Shown here in pieces: positions 7,047-11,300 of a stretch of 11,300 bases of DNA; position 1 is the first letter of the stretch; each line of letters opens with the position of its first letter. Below the pieces are notes generated by a model. It saw nothing but the letters and a program-made list of their open reading frames with translations, did no database searches and was not told where the DNA came from. The position numbers and the translations under genes are program-made. Source of the stretch: Candidatus Sulfotelmatobacter sp. (GTDB lineage: Bacteria > Acidobacteriota > Terriglobia > Terriglobales > Acidobacteriaceae); the NCBI GenBank assembly GCA_030040725.1, contig JASHTD010000056.1:1-11300 (forward strand), in the 5' to 3' direction.

Positions 7047-7168
7047 GCGTTCCATTCCCTACGAGGGTGCCTGTTACCGCCCTGATTTGCAAGCGCACCC
7101 GAACGCCCACTAGCCTCCACTTGTTGCCTCCATTAAACTTTCTGGCTGGACGCACGGCGAGGAATCCT
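7047..7168. other. Divergent intergenic region between PagL-like gene and propeller gene
   Basis: This 122-bp gap must hold the start signals of both flanking genes. On the plus strand, GAGGA (7159-7163) is a good ribosome binding site five bases before the propeller ATG at 7169. On the minus strand, AGGGA next to 7056-7060 serves the PagL-like gene. I found no convincing -35/-10 pair on either strand; TTGTTG at 7121-7126 is a lone -35-like match. Confidence 0.4.
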
Positions 7169-9490
7169 ATGAACCGCTTGTCAATGTTATGGTCAACAGG
7201 AGTGGTGATGCTTTTTGCGATGTGCGTGGGCACAGCCGCGCAAAACAACGCCGTTCCGTTCCTGACTCAGTCCTTGAATCCAGCGAGCGTGGCTCCTGGA
7301 AGCAAAACGTTCACTCTCATCGTGAATGGAACCGGCTTCGCTTCTTCGGCTGTGGTCAACTGGAACGGATCGGCTCGCTTGACCGAAGTCCTATCGAGCA
7401 ACCGGTTGAAGGCTACGATTGACGCCTCGGATGTCGCTAAGCCGCAGACGGCCTGGATCACCGTCACCAATTCCGCACCCGGCGGCGGCACTTCGAACGT
7501 GATTTTCTTTCCGGTTAGGAACGAGTCATCTTCGTTGGGCATGGCGATCAGCGAGCCCTTCACAGGCGCAACCGCGGTCGCAGTCGGCGATTTCAACAAT
7601 GATGGAAAGCTAGACGTAGCCTGGGTCACAAGCGGCACCCTGAACACATCTCTAGGAAACGGAGATGGCACGTTTCAACCTCCCATCGCAAATAGCGCGC
7701 CCTTGAGTGCGAATTATCTTCTGACCGGAGATTTCAACGGCGATGGGAATTTAGACCTTGCCCTCGGCAACGATGGGGGCGTCACGGTGCTCCTCGGAAA
7801 CGGCAAGGGCGAGTTCACAGAAAGCTCCCGCACAGATGCGTTCACCGGAGGCAACAACGGAATCGGCGTCGGGGATTTTAATCATGATGGCCGGCTGGAT
7901 ATTTATATCGCCGGTTGGGAGGCAGGGAACGACGAATTCGCGATCCTTACCGGAAACGGTGATGGCACCTTTGGCTGGGACTGTTGTTACATCACAGGCT
8001 CAATGCCTAATGCCGGGGACTTCGGGGTCCTATCCGGCGCCCCGGCAGTTGGTGACTTCAATCGGGACGGCTACCTGGATCTCGCGATTGGTGGTTACCC
8101 AAATGGCAACGATGGTGAAATCGAAATATTCTTTGGAAACGCGAGCGGAGGATTCATCCAGGGCACAACGATCTCCGGCGTCTACGCCATCAACGTTGCT
8201 ACTGCTGACGTGAACAACGACGGCAAATTGGATCTGATCACTGATTCTGGATGCGTCCTGTTGGGCAACGGAGATGGAACCTTCCAGCCTTGCACGGCCC
8301 TGCCCGCCATCGGAGAAATCGACGGTGTCGGCGACTTCACCGGTAATCACATATTAGACATCGCCAGCACCGATACGTACCTGCCGTCCGAGGTCGCGGT
8401 CAGCTTAGGCGCGGGCGATGGGACATTTCCAACCTACTTTACTTTCCTCGGACCAACCAGCGGATTAGGGGCCGGGGCGATCGGTGACTTCAATAACGAT
8501 GGCAAGCTCGATGTAGTTACATCCGGCGGCTACCTTCTCATCCAGACCACGGTCGACCTCACGCCCATCGCCCTCAGCTTTGGCAACCAAAACGTGGGAA
8601 CATCGAGTGCGGCGCAGACGGCCACCCTAACCAACGTCGGAACTTCATCTCTGGCGATCGGGAAGATCGGCATCACTGGGTCAGGATCGAAAAATTTCGG
8701 CCAAACTAACAATTGCAGCTCAATCCTGGCTGCCGGTGCGAGCTGCACGATCTCAGTCACGTTCGCGCCCGCCGCGGGCGGCACGTTCACCGCCTCTCTC
8801 CGCGTCAGTTACAAAGGCACAGGGAGCCCTCAATCGGTGACGCTGAGCGGGACAGGAGTCACCCCTCCCACCGTTACTCTGCTGCCCACCAGCTTGACTT
8901 ACACAACGCAGTTGGTAGGAACCAGCAGCCCCGCGCGAGCCGCAACTCTCACCAACACAGGCGATCAGTCAGTAGCCATCTCGAACATCTCCATCTCCGG
9001 TCCGTTTACCCAAACGAACAATTGCGCACCCAGCCTCGGTCAGTTCGGGACCTGCCAGATCCAAATCGTTTTCACTCCGACGGAGCCCGGGACTGCTAGC
9101 GGAACTCTTTCCGTGACTGACAACGCCACCGGCAGCCCGCAGCAAGTTGCCCTTAGAGGAGTCGGAACCGTCATCACCCTCTCGCCGACCGCCATCAATT
9201 TTGGAAGCCAGAACATCGGCACGCTCAGCTCGGCGGCTCCGATCACGCTAAGGAATATAGGGACGACCGCAGTCAGCATTACGTCCATCGCCATCACCGG
9301 CACCGACCCAAAAGATTTTCTTGAGGCTAATAACTGCGGCAGCACTCTTGCTGCGAATGCCAGCTGCACAATTGAGGTGAAGTTCAGACCGACGGCAACC
9401 GGAGCACGTTCAGCAGCTGTCTCCATCACAGATAACGGAGGGGCAAGCCCACAAACTGTAGCGTTGTCCGGGACCGGCACGCAGAATTAA
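7169..9490 (+). CDS. Secreted FG-GAP/VCBS beta-propeller protein with three choice-of-anchor-D (ASH-like) domains
   Basis: 773 residues from ATG 7169, chosen because GAGGA lies five bases upstream and a signal peptide follows at once (hydrophobic 5-20, cleavage near TAAQ); the frame is open further upstream to 7067 but without these signals. Residues about 30-115 resemble an IPT/TIG immunoglobulin-like domain. Seven FG-GAP repeats follow, with Ca-binding loops of the DFNNDGKLD type beginning at residues 141, 188, 236, 296, 347, 389 and 440. That fits a seven-bladed propeller; the sixth loop (DFTGNHILD) is degenerate. From about 469, 577 and 676 come three copies of a roughly 100-residue domain with FG.QN.GT, NNC...L.....C.I...F.P and SGTG motifs, the choice-of-anchor D/ASH type. 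No C-terminal anchor or sorting signal is present, so release or surface binding is likely. The partner is unknown; such proteins are common in Acidobacteriota. Confidence 0.92.
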   Translation: MNRLSMLWSTGVVMLFAMCVGTAAQNNAVPFLTQSLNPASVAPGSKTFTLIVNGTGFASSAVVNWNGSARLTEVLSSNRLKATIDASDVAKPQTAWITVTNSAPGGGTSNVIFFPVRNESSSLGMAISEPFTGATAVAVGDFNNDGKLDVAWVTSGTLNTSLGNGDGTFQPPIANSAPLSANYLLTGDFNGDGNLDLALGNDGGVTVLLGNGKGEFTESSRTDAFTGGNNGIGVGDFNHDGRLDIYIAGWEAGNDEFAILTGNGDGTFGWDCCYITGSMPNAGDFGVLSGAPAVGDFNRDGYLDLAIGGYPNGNDGEIEIFFGNASGGFIQGTTISGVYAINVATADVNNDGKLDLITDSGCVLLGNGDGTFQPCTALPAIGEIDGVGDFTGNHILDIASTDTYLPSEVAVSLGAGDGTFPTYFTFLGPTSGLGAGAIGDFNNDGKLDVVTSGGYLLIQTTVDLTPIALSFGNQNVGTSSAAQTATLTNVGTSSLAIGKIGITGSGSKNFGQTNNCSSILAAGASCTISVTFAPAAGGTFTASLRVSYKGTGSPQSVTLSGTGVTPPTVTLLPTSLTYTTQLVGTSSPARAATLTNTGDQSVAISNISISGPFTQTNNCAPSLGQFGTCQIQIVFTPTEPGTASGTLSVTDNATGSPQQVALRGVGTVITLSPTAINFGSQNIGTLSSAAPITLRNIGTTAVSITSIAITGTDPKDFLEANNCGSTLAANASCTIEVKFRPTATGARSAAVSITDNGGASPQTVALSGTGTQN

Positions 9491-9546
9491 GGCCAGTGCT
9501 CACCCGCAAACTCGGGCCGCACCCGCAGCCCCACTCTGCGCTCGCA

Positions 9547-9552
9547 TAAAAT
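9547..9552 (+). promoter_or_regulatory. -10-like box placing transcription start at the SDR ATG
   Basis: TAAAAT at 9547-9552 matches the -10 consensus TATAAT at five of six positions and ends seven bases before the ATG at 9560. No Shine-Dalgarno sequence is visible, so a leaderless mRNA is plausible. There is no good -35 box at the usual distance. The short 69-bp gap to the upstream stop contains no clear terminator. Confidence 0.4.
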
Positions 9553-9559
9553 ACTAATC

Positions 9560-10609
9560 ATGAGTACAGTGCTGGTCACCGGCGGTTCTGGCTTTATCGG
9601 CAGTCATTGCATCCTGCAACTTCTCGCCGCCGGATACGAAGTTCGAACCACCATCCGCAACCTGAAACGCGAAGCCGATGTGCGCGCCATGCTCCGTCAA
9701 GGCGGAGCCGAGTCCGGCAATCGTTTGTCTTTTTTCGCCGCCGATCTCGAACGCGACGCGGGTTGGCCCCAAGCCGTCTCCGGCTGCGAGTATGTTTTGC
9801 ACGTCGCGTCGCCTTTTCCCGCAACTGTTCCCAGGCATGAAGACGAGCTGATCGTGCCCGCTCGCGAAGGCGCGCTCCGCGTGCTGCGTACCGCGCGCGA
9901 TGCCGGAGTCAGGCGCGTGGTGCTGACTTCCTCTTTTGCCGCGATCGGCTACGGCCACAAACCGCAAAAGGAGCCCTTCACCGAGCGCGACTGGACCGAT
10001 CTCAACGGCAATGGGCTCACCGCCTACGTAAAATCAAAAACCATCGCCGAACGTGCCGCCTGGAATTTCATCACCACTCAGGCACCAGACCGCCAGGGCG
10101 GCAAGCTCGAGCTTTCCGTCGTCAATCCGGTGGGTGTTTTCGGTCCGGCTCTTGGACCGGACTATTCCACCTCCATCCTCATCGTGCAACGCCTCATGGA
10201 TGGAGCCGTACCCGGACTTCCCAAGCTGTATTTCGGTGCAGTCGATGTGCGCGACGTTGCCGCCCTGCATCTCCGCGCCATGACCCACCCTGCCGGCGCC
10301 GGCGAGCGCTTTCTCGCCGTCGCCGGAGATTTCATGTCCACGCTTGATGTCGCAAAGTTGCTGAAGTCGAGCATGGGCGCGGCCGCACGAAAAGTTCCCA
10401 CCCGACAATTGCCGAATTTCGTAATCCGTCTCGCCGCTCTGCGCGATCCGGCCGTGAAACAGATCGTCCCCGAGCTTGGCATGCGAAAGAATGCCACTGC
10501 CGAAAAAGCGAAGAGCATGCTCGGTTGGTCACCACGATCAAGAGAAGAATCGATCATCGCGACCGCAGAAAGCCTCCTGCGCCTCGGCCTGCTGAACGTT
10601 GCCGCATAA
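9560..10609 (+). CDS. Extended short-chain dehydrogenase/reductase (dihydroflavonol-4-reductase-like, NAD(P)-dependent)
   Basis: 349 residues, cytosolic, no signal peptide. The Rossmann motif TGGSGFIGSH (7-16) holds the GxxGxxG of extended SDRs (Gly8, Gly11, Gly14). An Arg at 33 after the second strand suggests a preference for NADP(H). HVASPFP (81-87) and NPVGVFGP are typical of the dihydroflavonol reductase / aldehyde reductase branch. The catalytic set is visible: Ser124/Ser125 in LTSSFAAIG, and YVKSK with Tyr156 and Lys160. The family reduces carbonyls of aldehydes, ketones or flavonoid-like compounds; substrate specificity is set by the C-terminal half (about 180-349) and cannot be read from sequence. 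Length is normal. The ATG at 9560 is the natural start because the coenzyme motif begins six residues later. No operon partner is evident. Confidence 0.93.
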   Translation: MSTVLVTGGSGFIGSHCILQLLAAGYEVRTTIRNLKREADVRAMLRQGGAESGNRLSFFAADLERDAGWPQAVSGCEYVLHVASPFPATVPRHEDELIVPAREGALRVLRTARDAGVRRVVLTSSFAAIGYGHKPQKEPFTERDWTDLNGNGLTAYVKSKTIAERAAWNFITTQAPDRQGGKLELSVVNPVGVFGPALGPDYSTSILIVQRLMDGAVPGLPKLYFGAVDVRDVAALHLRAMTHPAGAGERFLAVAGDFMSTLDVAKLLKSSMGAAARKVPTRQLPNFVIRLAALRDPAVKQIVPELGMRKNATAEKAKSMLGWSPRSREESIIATAESLLRLGLLNVAA

Positions 10610-10812
10610 GACGCGACCCTTCCTCGGCGAGGCAAAATCGGCCACACTGGAGGCCATGTCTCGCAGGGCATGCTCTGTCTCTGCATCCCGATCCCTTCAC
10701 GCGGTCGACGTTATTCATCAAACTTTGGTAAGCTGTCGCTTTCGCTGATTCCCCTCTGGACAGGGTGAGTTGTCAAGCAATTTACTTCCGGCGCAGTAAA
10801 TGCAATATTCCA
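10610..10812. other. Intergenic region between SDR and DyP peroxidase genes
   Basis: This is the longest gene-free stretch of the window (203 bp). CCTC-GGC-GAGG shortly after the SDR stop could form a small stem, without a T run. TTGTCA (10770-10775) is a good -35-like match, but no -10 box lies at the proper spacing. A 30-codon frame starting at the ATG near 10656 has no ribosome binding site at a workable distance and no recognisable content. I see no RNA gene or riboswitch. Confidence 0.4.
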
Positions 10813-11300
10813 ATGGCGTCAGAAACTGTCAGTGGCCAGGCATCCGGGATTTCGCAGCTTGTTTCGGCTCCGCTTACGCGAGCTGCACTTTTTCTCACCG
10901 TCACGATCAATTCCGGTGACGAAAATCGTGCTGGGGTTCTTTCCCTCTGCGCCGATCTCTCCGCGCTTTTGCGAGCTGTGGGTTTTCGCTACCTTGAAGG
11001 CACTCTCTCATGCATCATGGGCATCGGTTCGGCCGCATGGGACCGCCTTTTCGGCTTCCCACGTCCAGCCGAACTTCATCCCTTCCGCGAATTTCGCGCC
11101 GGACCACGTCATGCCGTCTCTACGCCTGGCGACTTAATCTTTCACATCCGCGCCAAGCGCATGGATCTGTGTTTCGAACTGGCCACGCAAATCATGGCTC
11201 GGCTCGAAGGCGTCGTCACCGTCGCCGATGAAGTCCACGGCTTCCGATACTTCGATGAACGCGATCTGCTGGGCTTCGTCGACGGAACCGAAAATCCAAC
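10813..11300 (+). CDS. DyP-type heme peroxidase, class B/YfeX-like, N-terminal part
   Basis: The frame is open from ATG 10813 to the right edge (162 complete codons), so this is the N-terminal half of a protein that is usually about 300 residues. The segment FRYFDERDLLGFVDGTENP (144-162) is the family hallmark: GxxDG at 154-158, with catalytic Asp157 on the distal side of the heme. The earlier part (about 20-135) fits the first ferredoxin-like alpha/beta domain of DyP peroxidases, including GSAAWDRLFG (72-81) and TPGDLIFHIRA (104-114). The enzyme would use H2O2 to oxidise dyes, phenolics or similar substrates in the cytosol; there is no Tat or Sec signal at this start. The heme-ligand His and any C-terminal encapsulin-targeting tail lie outside the window. 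No strong Shine-Dalgarno sequence precedes the ATG, so the start is the least certain part. Confidence 0.9.
   Translation, partial: MASETVSGQASGISQLVSAPLTRAALFLTVTINSGDENRAGVLSLCADLSALLRAVGFRYLEGTLSCIMGIGSAAWDRLFGFPRPAELHPFREFRAGPRHAVSTPGDLIFHIRAKRMDLCFELATQIMARLEGVVTVADEVHGFRYFDERDLLGFVDGTENP

Noticed and set aside
7067..7168. Upstream extension of the propeller protein to ATG 7067
   Set aside because: It adds 34 residues ahead of an otherwise clear signal peptide and lacks a ribosome binding site, whereas ATG 7169 has GAGGA at correct spacing.
9040..9480. Minus-strand frame of 146 codons opposite the last ASH-like domains
   Set aside because: Its apparent internal repetition merely mirrors the repeated domains on the coding strand.
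10832..11231. Plus-strand frames of 101 and 73 codons overlapping the DyP gene
   Set aside because: They are out of frame with the DyP reading, which contains GFVDGTENP and continues to the window edge.
1..11300. CRISPR array, prophage, transposon or defence system
   Set aside because: No regularly spaced repeats with unique spacers, no integrase, transposase, phage or nuclease genes, and no terminal inverted repeats were seen.

Overview
The window looks like ordinary chromosomal DNA from an Acidobacteriota bacterium, probably of the Koribacter/Terriglobus type. This is an inference from several signs: moderately high GC, a large Ser/Thr kinase fused to TPR repeats, a secreted FG-GAP plus choice-of-anchor-D protein, a phosphoesterase lipoprotein with a GPSFPAHQF motif, and an intergenic element resembling the GTCATCCTGAGCGGAGC-type dispersed repeats I remember from acidobacterial genomes. 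No tRNA, rRNA, CRISPR array, transposase or phage gene is visible, and no gene-free stretch exceeds about 200 bases.

Layout. Positions 1-1058 (minus) hold the N-terminal 352 residues of a phosphoesterase (acid phosphatase/phospholipase C superfamily) lipoprotein that runs off the left edge. Positions 1225-2700 (minus) encode a bifunctional formimidoyltransferase-cyclodeaminase (FTCD). Divergent from it, 2846-5482 (plus) encodes a transmembrane Ser/Thr kinase with a TolB-like segment and about eight TPRs. A 39-bp array of three 13-bp direct repeats follows. Next come two tandem small cysteine-containing proteins, 5609-5947 and about 6004-6312 (plus), which are clear paralogues of each other and which I cannot assign to a known family. 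The second lacks a normal start codon where its ribosome binding site points. A degenerate dispersed repeat with a perfect hairpin separates them from a convergent PagL-like outer-membrane lipid A deacylase at 6438-7046 (minus). Divergent from that, 7169-9490 (plus) encodes a secreted seven-bladed FG-GAP propeller with three ASH-like domains. Then come an extended SDR reductase (9560-10609, plus) and the N-terminal half of a class B-type DyP peroxidase (10813 to the right edge, plus).

The genes do not form an obvious single pathway. Several encode cell-envelope or exported products (phosphoesterase lipoprotein, PagL-like protein, propeller protein, transmembrane kinase), while FTCD, the SDR and the DyP peroxidase are metabolic or redox enzymes. 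Most transcription units look monocistronic and alternate in direction. FTCD and the SDR have no Shine-Dalgarno sequence but have -10-like boxes right next to their ATG, suggesting leaderless transcripts. The items most worth following up are the paired small proteins with the ATA-for-ATG anomaly, and the repeat elements around them.
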